The translations under genes were made by a program, and so were the position numbers. From positions 107,119,732-107,183,731 of the forward strand of contig CM035227.1 in NCBI GenBank assembly GCA_020226215.1: a DNA stretch of 64,000 nucleotides, written 5' to 3'. Positions within the stretch are counted from its first letter, which is position 1, and every line of letters starts with the position of its first letter. This DNA comes from Sindora glabra. Its lineage: Eukaryota > Streptophyta > Magnoliopsida > Fabales > Fabaceae. The notes under the pieces were generated by a model. It had not been told where the DNA came from and did no database searches. It worked only from the letters and a program-made list of their open reading frames with translations. Positions 23,722 through 37,699 of the stretch are shown in pieces.

Positions 23722-25129
23722 CCTTATTTATACTTATTATGTACATTGTATTTTCTCTCTTTGAACTCTCTTGTTACTACTACTCTTTATACTACTTTTC
23801 CCTTTCTCTCGAGGTTGGAGGGTTTACTGTAGAAGTCATTGCCTGTAGACTTGTTTGTAGGAGATGAACGATCAACCATCTAGTTGATATTGTGGACAAC
23901 AAAACGGCCCCTAGACAAAAAACCGCATTGCTGGTAATAATTTTCTTGACAAGTAGCATATAAATTGCGGCAGTAAAATTTTTAAATAAGATAAATCAAT
24001 CTTTTGTACGGTTACAGACACAGAAACATCAAATTTGGTTCCTCACATCTGTTAAATCTGTCATAATCTAAAAGTCGTGTATAATTACCAACTTCTCTTT
24101 CTCTTCCGTTTTAAATATTAATATTTAATAATTATGTTAAAAAATTTAAAACAATTAAAAGAGATAAAAAATAATTAACAATTTAAGTTAAAGTTAATTT
24201 AATACAAATTAAATTTATAAAGAAAAATTAAAATGATAAAATGAAGAAATTTTCCTTTTTATATTATTTTTAATGCACACTTTTAATTTTTACTTGTAAA
24301 AATTTATTAACTCTTATCATCAAAATAATTTAATAAAAATGATTATCATGTGGGTTGACTTTGAAAATAAAATTTTTATATGTAATGATATATTTTAGTA
24401 ACTAATTTACCTTTGTACACTAAATACAGAAAAAAATAATTTTTTATATCGTCAATACACCATAAAATAAATTTGTTTTTTAAAAATTACTTTTCTCATA
24501 AAATTTAAATTTCCAAGGGAATAAATGGGTGCTGAGTTGTAATTGTTGTCCTCTGATAACGAATTTTACGACAACAAATGAAAAATACAGATAATCCTAG
24601 GACAAAAATCTTGTGCCATAGGCCCACAAACCATAATTTTCGTTCAATTCTTTATTCTATAGTAATTTGTTATTTTCAAACGTCAAAGCAACTAATTGGA
24701 TTGGCTTTAAATGGAAAAGGACAACCTTTTTATTTGAATTATGTAACACGTGTCCGTGGTAAAGTGCAAGTGAGGTTACCACTTTCAACCATCATTGAGA
24801 TTTTTGTTTAAAGAAAAAAATGATTTTTTAATGTACAGTGAATTTAGGATCTCAATTTTCAAATTCATCCTCCCAAATTTAGTTATACATACATGAGTTT
24901 CAGGGAGATGTTTTCGGTTCTCGTTAACACTGATATTGGTTTTTAATACTACATTCATTTATATTTTAATAAATAAGATGATTGAGTGTTGTCCAAATAT
25001 AAGTAAAAGTATCATTTGATATTTTAATACTACAATTAAAATTAGAAATATTTCCAAACACGAGAAACTCATTGTAACTATCATTTACTCGTACTCCTAC
25101 ATATTTACTTGTAAAAATATTGTATATCT

Positions 25130-25240
25130 TAAAGTTTGATTTGAAATTAAATTTTAAATTTTTATATTTATTAAATTAAATTTTATAAATATATTTAAAT
25201 GATAGTAATTAATTTGTATTTAAAATTTGATTTCAAATAT
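25130..25240 (-). repeat. Dispersed AT-rich repeat, family 1
   Basis: An inverted copy; the plus strand contains TTTATATTTATTAAATTAAA and GATTTGAAATTAAATTTTAA. Confidence 0.55.
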
Positions 25241-28200
25241 TATTTTTGATTTATACAATATTAATGAGTTGTTTATTTCAATAGTGGAGGTAGGGGAGGT
25301 TAGGATGGATCCTGACCCTTGACCCCTCCTTATTTCAAAAATTTAATATAAAATATAATGTAAAATTTATATGCCCTCCCAAATTTAATGATATTTTACT
25401 TTTGGACCCCATCACTTAAAATTTCTTATTCTGATTTATCTTTTGGTTATTTTCAACCCTCAAAAGCAATTAGTTAGCTTAATTACCCTTAAATTGGGTT
25501 GGCTTTGTATTATTTAATAGAACACGTATTCATTTTTGTGCATGAAGGTTAGTTAAAAATGAGATTACCACCCACATCAGACGGACGTCAAACTTCGATT
25601 TTAAAAATTAAGAAATAAGGTGTTCTAGAAACAAATTAGGGAGTTGTTGGCTCACGTTGATGTGTAGTAATATATATTTGAAGCGGAGTGCTAAAGAAGC
25701 ATATGTTTTGTTTTTTTAACAAGAAACATGCATGCAAAATCCAGCATGCATCCATCTCCTGCAGTTTCGTGAAGCAATCAACTCACACACTATGACAGTG
25801 CAAATTAGAATTTGGCAATTAATGGCAAACAACAATTAATGAAGCTGAAGGCGCCTATATTGAATGGCCCAGAGAAACATGAACTAATTCTTCTTTTCAT
25901 TTTAAGTATTATATTTTTTTAAAAAAATTATGTTTATATATTATTTTAGAAAATTAAAATTATATTTATTGTTTCGTTTTGAATATTATTTTCACTATTT
26001 AAATAAATTTTCAATAACTTCACTTACCAATTAATTTTTGATGCAAGATATATTAATATAACACATCTCTCTTAAAATTAAGAATATTTCTTATATTTTT
26101 AATTCTTATATATTAATTTTAAATGATATTTGAAAAGAAATAAAAAAGTAATTTGAGCACAAAGGCCAAGATATACATTGAATATTATGATTTTAAATTG
26201 TGCTTATGATTAACAAAATTACAAATAAATATAGAAAAATACAGCTAATATATTACAAAATTGTTAAAAATTACAGATGTAATACAATTCACAATAGTAA
26301 TATTATTTGTAATATTGTGATTATGAATGGTAATCTAAAACCATGCTGATATTTTAGATATTTTTACATCAACTTAAGGATACATACAGACCAAAAACAT
26401 TCATAGAGTCATAGTGCGCGTCAGCAACGAGGCTTTCATTTAATCATTCATGACCTGTACCCAGCTATAAAACAAAACTTAATTATCTCTTTCCTTTTCT
26501 TCAAAACTACAACTTAAAATGCATGCAAAGTTTCTCGTTCAAAAATTAAAAATGAAAAAAAAAAAAGACAACTCCCAAGTCACACATATTATATATATGT
26601 TTAGATTCCAGCAGCGGCGGAGATAAGGGATTGGCAGGATACAGACCCTCTAAAAAATTTGATATCTTTATTTTTATATATAATAAATTAAATTGATTTC
26701 TTTAAAAATTATATATATTATAAACTTTTAATATTTGATTCCCTCAAATTAAAAATCTTTGACTCCACGATTACCAGATGACATGGAATTCAATCCCATT
26801 GCCTAATGCCTATGTTTATCTCTCTCTTCAGGTGAAAATGAACGTGGACTCCAAACTCGACCCGATTCCTTCTTATACGTTTCATTGTTTTAATGATTTG
26901 AAATATACCCCCAACTCCACATATATCAAGTTGGCTACCACATATTCTGCACAACCCACTCTCTCTCTCTCTGTTAACAAGAATGATTAGATTATTAGAT
27001 CACTAATTAGACATCGGACTTTGAATATAAAGAATAATATAAAACTTTTAAAAAATATTAGATATTACTTGAATTAAAAGATATTAAATTTCATTTTATT
27101 TAGTTTTATTTATTTTTGAAGAGATAATTTTTATAAAAAATTATTTTCTTATATACAAGTAAATTTTAATCATATGAAATATATGCACAACTCTACATTT
27201 ATCAATTTGGCTACCACATCGAAATGATTAGATTATCAAATATATATATATATATATATACACACACACGCGTAGGAATGAAAAGTCAAATTTTGTATGA
27301 AAAACCACAGAACCCTTTATTTTTCCTCTCTGAAAAAAAAAATTCTTTCTTATAAAAGGACATGGAATTCCACTCTCATTGTTTCCTCTTTCTTTTCCCA
27401 TCCTTTACACGTGAATTTGATATATATATTCTTTTAAGAGAGTTAGAAGACAGGCTGTACATAGACAGCTAGAGAGAAGGTCAAACCAAGGGGAGGCTAT
27501 GACCAGAAAGAGTGGATAACCAGCCCGCCAACTTATACAAGATAACATCCTCATGCATGCGCTTAAAGGGACCAATAATAACCCTTCATTATGTGAAACA
27601 CCCCTTTGAACCTCCTTTTTCTGTCTGGATATTTAGCACAAGTTGCCCATAAACAACTACTGCCACCAAGCACCGCATGCAAAGGAAGCTTCCCTATATA
27701 CCGAAAGACGGGCATTGCTTGTTTTTAAAACACAAGTTGCCCATAAATAAGTCAAATCACCAAAAGGAAGATCGCATTATGATTATTAGTTCGTTTTTCT
27801 TGTAAAGTTATGACATAGAAATGAGTAAGACAATGGATAGTCTAACTTTAGCTTTGATATATTCTCAAAATTGGATTGATGCCTAGTTCATTATTTTACT
27901 TGAGAATATTAATATTCAAAATATGGAATCACAGATAATAAATAATCTAGATTTATAATAGCCGTAGAACAAGACAATAAAAAAACTAAATGGATATGCC
28001 TCTCAAGAAATTAAAAGCAATTGGGATGATATATAGTATATCACCACAAGTCTTGGTGTTACATCAAGTGAATTTTAAGAATGAGTTGAAAAACTCAAGT
28101 ATTAACAATTTTTTTTTATTTAGAATCATTTCTGAAATTTGAGTTTATATTCGTTAATAAATAAAATCATCTCAAAATCAGTATATTTTTTACGAAATTA

Positions 28201-28730
28201 ACTTTTTGATAGTTATTATATCATTATAGTTCATATAATATCAAATCATGTTCTCTTCGAATCTTCCCTTATCTTATATGAACTTTAACAAGTAAATTAA
28301 ATAACATTATGTTTTAATTGATTACGTTGATCAATAGTGGGATTGGGATATATAATTAGTGTTCAACTTTCTTCCTCTGACATTCTAATTTTTTACTTTA
28401 AATTAATGGGGAATATCCTTCAGCTTTGTGCTACTTCCATTACAAATTAATGCATCAAGTATAGTATATATTATCGCTAAGTTCATGGGACCACGATATT
28501 AAAAATACGCTATGTACTACAAATAAATCAGTCCAATTGAATGGAGTTAAGTAACAGAAGAGTGTTCACCAATGAATATTGCGCCATCATCCACCTCCAC
28601 TTCTTATTGGCTTCTACTTCTATTGTTTATTAAATAGAGTTTTTTTATACCAAAAAAGGAAGAGCAGAGATGACCGGCACTAACTATTCTTTCTATATAT
28701 TATCATAAACAGCAATGCTATATATATTTA

Positions 28731-28830
28731 TTGAAGATAAAATTTGAAATTAAAATTTAAATATAAGTTAATGAAGCAAATTTATAAAATTTAATTTAAT
28801 AAATATAAAAGATTTGAAACTCACTTTTGA
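28731..28830 (+). repeat. Dispersed AT-rich repeat, family 1
   Basis: Contains AAATTTGAAATTAAAATTTA and AAAATTTAATTTAATAAATA. It lacks the TTGTCATTAAATAT middle. Confidence 0.6.
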
Positions 28831-31051
28831 TTCTTATTTTTTCTCTTATAGCATTTTTGTATCATAAAAAGACTTTCTTATTATAAACTTGAAGGATTGA
28901 AGTTTAAATCTTTTGTTAAAAAATATTTATAATCTAGATTTTTTTTCTTGGAGATATTTAGTAAGCGGTATTAACAGTACTTCATCTTCTGATAGAGTAA
29001 ATATTTGAGAATAAAATTAACTATCTATTTCTATTATTGTCTCTTAAAAAAGAGTTGAATATTTTCATTCTTTTTAATAAAATGTAGATATGCATGATAT
29101 ACCCAAGTGACATGGTTTTAACCGTGAGAATACATGTATAAAATATATGGAATCAAGTACCGATTGCCGCAAAAACAGTTCATGATGACATGGTTTCAAG
29201 GGCTCAAGTTTCCTTAAATTAGTGTGAATGAAAGTATGAAACACACTCAATTTTCGCACGCATCAATCACATTAATTCAGTATTAAATTATTGCATAAAT
29301 TATACTCTATTTTTAAAATTTTAATTTGTTTATTTTTACGTATTTTTTTAACAAAAATTAGAGTGTAAGTTAAAATAAAAGAATAAATGAGACAAATATA
29401 TATCTTTGAAAATAGAAGAATGTAAATTTAATTATATTACTTTCTAAAAGAGCTGGATGTAATCATTTGCTTGAGATTATTTTTTTCGCCGGCCAAGTTT
29501 TAATGGTAAAATTACATACATAAGTGAGCAAATTGTGTTGAAAAGAGTATTTCGCCCATCAAATGATTGAAAATATAAGAAGAAAGATGTGGACTAGCTA
29601 GAAAATTCTTAACAAATACTGTAAATGGTTCTTACTTGATTAGACCGCACGAGCTTCGTCATTATAGGATTTGCTGGCACACGCTAATGGAAGAAAAAGA
29701 ACGGAATGGAATTTGATTTGAGTACCACTTGATATATTATGGAAGTTTTATTTTTTTATATTTAAGATATGATTTTTAATTTATATATATTTAGTAATTT
29801 AATTATTTTTATTACTATAAAAATTCTAACTTTAGACTATATATAAAATTAAAATGGAAAGATAAAAACAGAAGCTCTGCCGGTTTTTTTAAATCCATTT
29901 GTCTCTCATCGAGTAAAAATTTCCGTTCTTCCACCAAGTACATAAAAAAAATCTGCTCACTTTTCAGCTGCTATCTTTGACTTAAATTAAAAAGCCTGCC
30001 TGTAAGTTCACTTGTTCCAAGTAAAATGACTTGGTATTGAACCAACGCATAGAAGTTGTGAGAGACTTACGAACATGCTTTCGTCAATATATAATACAAG
30101 TTTTTATTCTCAATTATAATTTTTAATTTTTATATTTTACAAAGAAGTTTGTGCAAGATAATACCCTCTTTTTAAGAAGAAAGTTATTTTTTTTCATTAA
30201 TATAGCTCCATAAGTGTCATTTTTTTAGTCACAAAAAATAAAAATGTATAAGATTTCTTTATTTATAGATAATGAAATGATTTTTTCCACAAAAATTGTC
30301 TGTTGCAAAACAAATGGAGATAATTTTCATAGGAAATTTTCATTATTTTGTATAAGAAGGGAGGAATATCATATGTTTCTATATTTTGTAATTAAAAAAA
30401 ATCATTACATGATAAAAAAGGGAAATAATTTTTTGAAAAAATTATCTTTTAACAAATTCATTATATTTAATATTAAATATATAAATAATTTTTTTACTAT
30501 TTTAATAATTTATAATTACATTCTTACCAAAAATATTTCCCTCAAAAATGGTTGAACTCTTGGTGTGGAATTACATCTATCTCTACTCTTGCATATCTTT
30601 AGGTTTTGTTGGAGCTCAGACTTAGATTAGTGAGACAACAACTTTGTTCCCACTTACCTAATTTAATTAAAATTACCTTTGATTACTAAAGAAAATTTCT
30701 CTATAGTCAATGTTAAGCCCTTTGGCTTCCCGCCCATTCGTCCATTTTTGTTATTTTCTCCCTCTTAACTGTAAAGCATCCTATTTGTTGTATCCGTAAA
30801 TTCATGTGCATCGAAAAAGAAATTGTTCAAAATATACAAGAGGCGGAGAACATAACATAGGATACGTTATTGTCCCCATCGCATGAGTGGTATACATTAA
30901 GGGCCAATTAATATAGAGGATGCCTGAAAGGGAATGTGATTCTTCAATTAGATTGATATAATTATGGCTAACAATTGATGGGTATTTAATCAAAGATTAT
31001 AGGATATTGTTGACCATCGTAACTGGATTAATCCTTAATTAATAGTAATGC

Positions 31052-31180
31052 AATTAATATTATTTTTTATTTAATATTTTATTTTTATTTTTAATAATAC
31101 AATCAATGAGAGATACTAGTTTTAATGATAAAATTATTAAAACAAAAATAAAGTATTAAATAAGATTCTAATATTAATTA
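31052..31180. repeat. Foldback MITE
   Basis: The left arm 31052-31098 (ATTAATATTATTTTTTATTT and on) and right arm 31134-31180 are inverted copies with a few mismatches, separated by about 35 bases that include GAGAGATACTAG. Transcribed, it would fold into a long hairpin. The ends are too AT-rich to assign a superfamily. Confidence 0.7.
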
Positions 31181-31547
31181 TTTTATTATTAATTACATCG
31201 TAACTATTGGCTTTAGTTAAGATTTGCCAAGATTATAATAGCATTTGGGGATCAAGCTTAACCATCCTTTAAATTGGGACTTACAAAAGAATATTTCTAT
31301 GTTAAACAAAGCAGAAATCGCATCATCAAATCGGATAAGCTTGGCCTTAACTTAATTGTTTGTGATTCATTTAGTTGTCAAAATGCCATGATTATGACAG
31401 AGTAATTATTCTTCCTCCATTTTAGACGCAGGCTCTACAATAAGGATGAGAAAGTGGGTAACTTATTTCAAAAGGAACAAAAATGAAATTGTAAAGAAGC
31501 AATTAAAAAAATTAAAAGATATATTTTATATGCATATATAAGTTTAA

Positions 31548-31550
31548 AAG

Positions 31551-31619
<69 letters not shown>

Positions 31620-31634
31620 CATATATATATATAC
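31548..31634. repeat. (AT)n microsatellite, interrupted
   Basis: Alternating AT of about 87 bases with ATAC interruptions near 31567, 31614 and 31618. Confidence 0.95.
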
Positions 31635-33754
31635 AAATGGTTGCAAGAAACTAATGGATGAAATAATTACAGGAAAAATATAAATTATTCAATGATTCTT
31701 AAACTTATATTTTATATGCATTTAAAATATTTTATTATTCTCCTCTATTTAAAAATATATATTTTTTACTAATAGTATATACGCACTTTATTCTTACAAT
31801 AAATAATTAAATAAAAAATTAATTATAAAATTTCAAATAATATTTACAGAAATTATAAATACAAATTCCCTTAAACATTATATACTTTCCATTATGGGTC
31901 AAAATCCTCACTGAAGAATAAGTGTAACGTAACCACGATATAAATATAAATAATATAATATGATATATCTAATTTGGTTAGAATTTTTTATTTAATTAAA
32001 ATGAAAATTTAAATTAAATGAAGATAAAAATTCCATTTTTTAGAAAATATATAATTTATGACAAAATTTCTACAAAAATGTTATATTCATTTTTAACGGG
32101 ATTAAAAAATTATTGACCATTACCTTAGTCAAAAGCTGCTCTCGCCTCATTTTTTCTTTTCCAACCTCTGCGGTGGTAACAATTATGGGATAAAAATATC
32201 TAATCATAAATATCTTTCGTTATTAGTCTCCTCATCCACTTGTTAATTAACTTTGTGAATTATGCTATTCCTTGACCAAATTAACATTATAGCAAAGGAA
32301 GTCAATAAAATGGAATAAAATGGGAAAAAAAAAAACTTAGGTTGAGCTTGTCTTCTTGTAAAGTTTTTAGATGTGTACTAATTATTTTTATTAATTATAT
32401 TAATAATCATAATTTAAAAATGATAATAATTATTAATATTATAGTTATTTTTTAAATAAAATATATACATATGGCCGTAATCTAATTAATTTTTTTATAG
32501 AAAACAATATATAAAGAATTTTATTTAAATTTTATCTGAACATAATTCCCCGCAATTTATATATTATTATTCTCATAACTAATTTTCTGATCTTCAACAA
32601 AATCTACATGATGTCCTCTTTGTCATTTTATTAATGTTGTATGTGATAGAAAAGGCACGTTTTTGTATTTATGCGTTTAATGGGTTGGTAGGCAAATTGT
32701 GCAAATTCATGCCACTTGAAGGGGACAAGACGAATTAAGGTATGTAATGTAAATCTACAAATCAGAATTTTGGTTGGTTTACACATTGCATCAAATCCGA
32801 CTCAGAGGCAGGAAATGCGACATTCAGAGCATATATTGTAATGTCCAATGTGATAATGGTTTCTTGAAAAATTGTTGGCAAGCACACATCAGTTTTTGCT
32901 TTTGCATTGTTTTTCACATCTGTATATGTAATACTGTTAAAAAGTCAAATTGATATTGTTTAAAAATAAATGAAATTAAATAAGTTAGATCAATAATGTT
33001 TTTGTAACATTCTGTTTAAAGAAAATTATTTGTTTAACATGTGGAGTTTGATTATAAATGCTTAATTTTTGTTTATTTTAATAATAAAGATGAACAAATG
33101 ATTAGATTTACATACACAAAAATTTAAAATTGAACATATAAAAAAGACAATCGTCAAATGCTATTTGAACTTGAGGAACTATTGCATTAAAGGGATTCTA
33201 GTGAGGTAAATGCCTAAATATTTATAAAAATATTTTTTAAAAAATAAATAGTTAGGGCATGTTAGGAAAGCAATACAACTTCCGTTGATTGACCAAGCAG
33301 AAACTAACTGAACAAGACATCTTAGGGCAAAGAATGCAACATTTTTGTTTCAGGTTGGCAGGGATCAAGTCTAAGTAGTCTAAGTAGGTCAGAGCTTGAT
33401 TTCCCTAACTCCACCCACATGGGATCCCTGGCTTCAAGTATGTGATTCATGAACAGTAACGAAACATATAAAAAAGGCAAATAACGTCCGTTTATGGACC
33501 AAACAGAAACATAAAATTGCCAATCATCTAAGTAGTCATTCTCCTTTCCTGTGTTCAACTTGGTGTGTATAGTTTGGTTGATATGTCATATGTGATTACG
33601 TTATTAAATTTGGCTGTTAATATACAATGAGATAATTTAAAATATTATTAATTTCATTTATATAATCATATTTAATGATATATCAGTACATTATTATTTC
33701 AATAATATATTCTAAATCCTCCCATAAAATTATATTAGAGTGACTATAATATAA

Positions 33755-33850
33755 TATTGATATAATAATATATTAGTGTATTATTAAATTTAATTATTAG
33801 TTTGTTATTTTTAATATGTTAAATTTGACTTAAAAATAAATATAATATAT
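33755..33850 (+). repeat. Dispersed AT-rich repeat, family 2
   Basis: Contains TAATATATTAGTGTATTATT followed by AAATTTAATTATTAGTTTG. Related copies are near 42996, 48138 and 53848. Confidence 0.5.
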
Positions 33851-36249
33851 AATCACATTTAATAATGCATTAAAACACCACCGTAACAATTTTTACCAAT
33901 ATTCTTGAGCTTTCTTCCAACAAAGTCTGAACAATAGAATTTGAATTGGAAGTTTACGTATATAAGACGACACCTTCCCCCAAATTGTGGCTGCATACCC
34001 GAATGATGTCAAGAATCCCTCATTTAATTAATTTCACCAAAGTGTGGTGGTTTAGAGGGAACATGTTAAAGGATATGCAAAAAATTCTCAATGGCGTCTT
34101 TAGAACATTGACGGATGAGTTTGCACCAGGTCAATCAACAAATATCAGGGCATACATTTCATATCTCTAGCTTGTTTTATAAAGGAGAGATTTTGTTGCA
34201 CTAATTATATTAATATATTATTAATTTAAATTATTAAATTTTATTTATTTTATGTAATATTATGTAGATAAATAAAATTTATTATCCTAAATTAATAATA
34301 CATTAACATAATTGGTGCGTCTTATAAATTACCGTTCTTTAATTGGTTCAACTTGTTGCTTAACCTTCTCTGATCAAGACTATTGCGTTGTAGGAGGCTA
34401 GCAAAGCCTTATCCAAAACTACCTAAGTAAACTTAACATGGTCTTGCTTTTATATAACTTTTTCTGATTCATCTGTTTTGTTATTTTTTTAATCATTCAT
34501 CATCTGCTTCCGTTTAATTATATATAAGGTATGCGACAAGTTTTTTCAAGAATTTATATTATTTATATACCATCAAATTCCTTGTGTTCTCTTGACAACA
34601 ATATTTAAATTTAAAACATATGATTGAAGATAACAAGTTTTATTAAGTCAGCCAACCTAAGATTCATATTTTAAATTGAGCAAAATACATAGGCTTTCCT
34701 GGAATTTTATCAAAATTACACAAACTTTTTCTCTACTAATTTTAAATTATACATAAACATTCTTTCAATTTTACCAAAACTCTACTACTAAACTAATTTG
34801 AAAATTTTGTTAATTAAAGGTTAAAAAACTTATTTTATAACCAAAATACCCTTCTTTTATTTCTTCATTTCTTGACTTATTTTGCTGTAAAATTTGAATT
34901 CTTTCTCATCAAAAAAGATATTTTTATCAATTTTTTTATTTTGCATGCTTTTTTTCTCATGTATGTAACGATTTTAATATTTATAATGTAATGATCATTT
35001 TATACCTATGAAATTATCATTATATCATAAATCAAAGATTTAATTTTTTAAAATTTAATAATTATAATTATATAATTTATTTAATGCAAGTTATATAAAT
35101 TTTTATTATATTTTACTTTATGCAATAATAATATATATGCAATAAATACTAAAGGCACGCAAATACTATTGACAATAGTTACCTTTATTGCTTCCTTATA
35201 GGCTCCTGGAACTTGTTTATTTTAATGGGCTAGGATTAAGGTTTTAGAAGTTTGCTAATGAGCAAGGAAGAAAGATTATCGTTTCAAATGATGTTTATGC
35301 ATCTTTAATATTTATTATATAATGTAACATATAATTATATGGATAATAATTATAAATTATATTGATGAATTGTAATATTGTTAGTATTAAAATTTGAAAA
35401 TTAAATCCATCATTTATAGCATTAGTAATAATTGCAAAGGTTCAAAATAGTCATTACACTTTAAAAATACTAAAATCAATGCACATATGCAAAAAAGGCT
35501 GCAAAATAAAATATATTTGGTAAAAAAATATTCTTTAAATGAGAAAGACTTCAAATTTTGAAGTAAAATGAGTTCAAGAATATATATTTACATAAGAAAA
35601 AGTAATTTGATCATAAAATATTTTTTAAACTATTTACTATAGTTTAACAGTTAAAATTAATATTTTCTTAATGAAAAGTTTAAATTGAACTCAGTAATAG
35701 GATTTTTGTAAAAAAGAGGGAAGGTTTATAATATTTTGAAATATTTAGATGAAAGGTCCATATAATTTTGATTAAATTTAAGAAAGACCATTATATTTTG
35801 CTTTTTTTTAAATTTTATTAAGCAAGTCAATCCAAGAAATAGATTTTAATAAGAGGATTAAATCATGATCATTAAATCTTTGATTGAAAAGTTAAAATTA
35901 AAATGTAAAATTATGAAATTTTTATATAATAATATAAATTTTAATTATGTTTTAATAATTAAAATCAAATATAAAATCTGATGGTTATGATTTTTGCTCT
36001 TATTTCCACATAGAAATACTCCCCACTCTATATTGAGCAACATTACAACCATTACAACTTTGGTTCCTGCAATTAGATTTACAAAGAATATTCTGTTTTG
36101 ACATAATAATAGAGTATAGGAAATGATAGGGGATTCTAAATTGAAGAAAAGGTCCCGTTATTGATAAAAAAATTTTTAGTACATCAGGGATGAACAGAAA
36201 GAAAGGAAAATGAAAAAAACACAACTAACATTTGTAAAAAATACCAATG

Positions 36250-36790
36250 GAATTAGACAACAAAATTTCTTCTAATCCCAAAGGAGGAAGGTTCCATCTC
36301 TTTTCCTTCACTTGATGGCCAACCCCCCATTTAGCCAGTTTATCAGCTACTTGATTACCTTCTCTCAACACATGAGTGAACTCCACCTTCTCAAACTTCA
36401 GATAGAGATTAGCAGTATCTTTAAAAAGGCCCCCATAAGGATGGCGATTTTCAATTCCATGAATACAATCTCTATAAACATCATGAGAATCAGTTTCTAT
36501 AATAATTTTATTATATCCCTTCTCTTAGGCAAAGTGGAGAGCAAAGAGAACAACTCTGATTTCAATATTCATATTTGTAGATATTTCAAGGAAATAGGAA
36601 AAACCAGCAATCCATCTACCCATGTCATCTTTGCATAAGCCCTCGAACCTAATATGACCAGGATTTCCAAGAGAACTTCCATCCACATTAATTTTGATGT
36701 AACCATTAGGAGGAGGAGCCCATTTGATAAGCTTTTCAAAAAGTTTTCTCTGCTGATTAGTGTACTAATTAAAAAAGATTGAACAATCCT
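36250..36790 (-). pseudogene. LINE RNase H domain remnant
   Basis: Reading from 36790 downward gives NVDGSSLGNPG (first catalytic Asp), then ETDSHDVY (a further acidic residue) and HVLREGNQVADKLAKWG near the end, the hallmarks of plant LINE RNase H. It would degrade the RNA strand during target-primed reverse transcription. One in-frame TAA lies near 36526. It is the best preserved domain of this element. The opposing plus-strand frame at 36312-36638 is its shadow. Confidence 0.85.
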
Positions 36791-37012
36791 ATAGTAAGGT
36801 ATATATCTTCTATACAGTTATAAAGACAAATGATTATCATGTCTAAAAATATGATTATTTCTATCTATCCACAATTGTCATATGGTAATAAGAAAAGTAT
36901 AGAGCCAATCTTCTTCCCTCTGAGACTTCATCACTCTAGTATTTTAAAGAAGCCATTCTTTAAAATTATACTGAAAAAAATTTGGACAGTGTAAAGTAAC
37001 TCCTAGACTTAG

Positions 37013-37252
37013 CTAGACATTCTTCACCTTAGGACAATCCCTTAAAAGATGGAGAGACATTTTAAGGTTGTTTCCATATAAAGAACAAAGGGAGGAATTC
37101 GTGAATCCATGCTTGAAGTGTAAATTATTTGTGACAATTCTGTCATGAAAACACAATAATAGGAAAGTGCAAATTTTCATAAGAACCTTGAACTTCCAAA
37201 TTCTTTTCCAAATAGAATTAGAATTATTTTCGATCCTACTTGAAAGCCACAC
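37013..37252 (-). pseudogene. LINE zf-RVT region remnant
   Basis: The frame begins MWLSSRIENNSNSIWKRIWK and continues through HFKHGFTNSSLCSLYGN to LHLLRDCP. In intact elements this is the zinc-binding region between reverse transcriptase and RNase H, with CPxC and HLLxxC motifs. Here the first pair reads CSLYG, so one Cys is lost. The surrounding 37260-37700 is homologous but broken. Confidence 0.75.
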
Positions 37253-37699
37253 ATATGCACTCTTAGCTGAGTAATCTCCATTTTTTGATGATCCTTAAGA
37301 AATTTTATCTTCACAATGCACAACATAAGGGAACAGAACTACCTGAATAGCAAGTGATATTTCTTTAGATAAAGTAGTATTTGATCTAGCAAGGTTCCAT
37401 CCAATATCATCTATCACATCTTTAATAAGAAGGTCCTAGTCATTAGGATGAATTTCCTCTACTCTTTTAGCTAGTGTTGAATTACCAACCCATCTTTGAA
37501 ACTAGAACCTAACTGTGCTAGGATTACCAATTCTGAATATCAATCCTTCTTTCAACTCTTTCATACATTCCATAATATCTTTCTATATAAAAAAATCACT
37601 AGCATGACTAGTAAAAGTCGGGGGATCAGTTGAATGTTTATAATATTTGTGAGTCAGCACCTCCACCTAAAGTCTTGCGTTCTTCTCATAATTCTCCAG

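Larger units (their letters stand above)
23722..31051. other. Intergenic region, no gene supported
   Basis: The stretches 24590-24790 and 25425-25600 look like diverged copies of one older repeat (shared ATTTTCAAAC, then AAAGCAA and TTGGCTTT, then AACACGT). The stretches 25285-25430 and 26605-26765 resemble each other in the order GGAG, GACCC, then CTCAAATT-like text, a style of decayed dispersed repeat. An (AT)n(AC)n run lies at 27240-27270. The part 27440-27730 has a mixed composition with CACAAGTTGCCCATAAA repeated at 27637 and 27731. Open frames at 24578, 26778, 29074 and 30244 lack recognisable motifs. Confidence 0.5.
31181..36100. other. Intergenic region, no gene supported
   Basis: AT-rich with an AT run and dispersed repeats (separate entries). 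The more balanced part 33280-33560 holds a weak hairpin discussed in the findings. The open frames at 33322-33558 and 33946-34170 have no recognisable domain. Confidence 0.5.

Noticed and set aside
30244..30555. A 103-codon frame rich in Ile, Asn, Phe and Lys.
   Set aside because: Composition simply follows the AT-rich DNA; no domain, and the region looks like a decayed MITE.
36312..36638. A 108-codon plus-strand frame.
   Set aside because: It is the opposite strand of the LINE RNase H domain.
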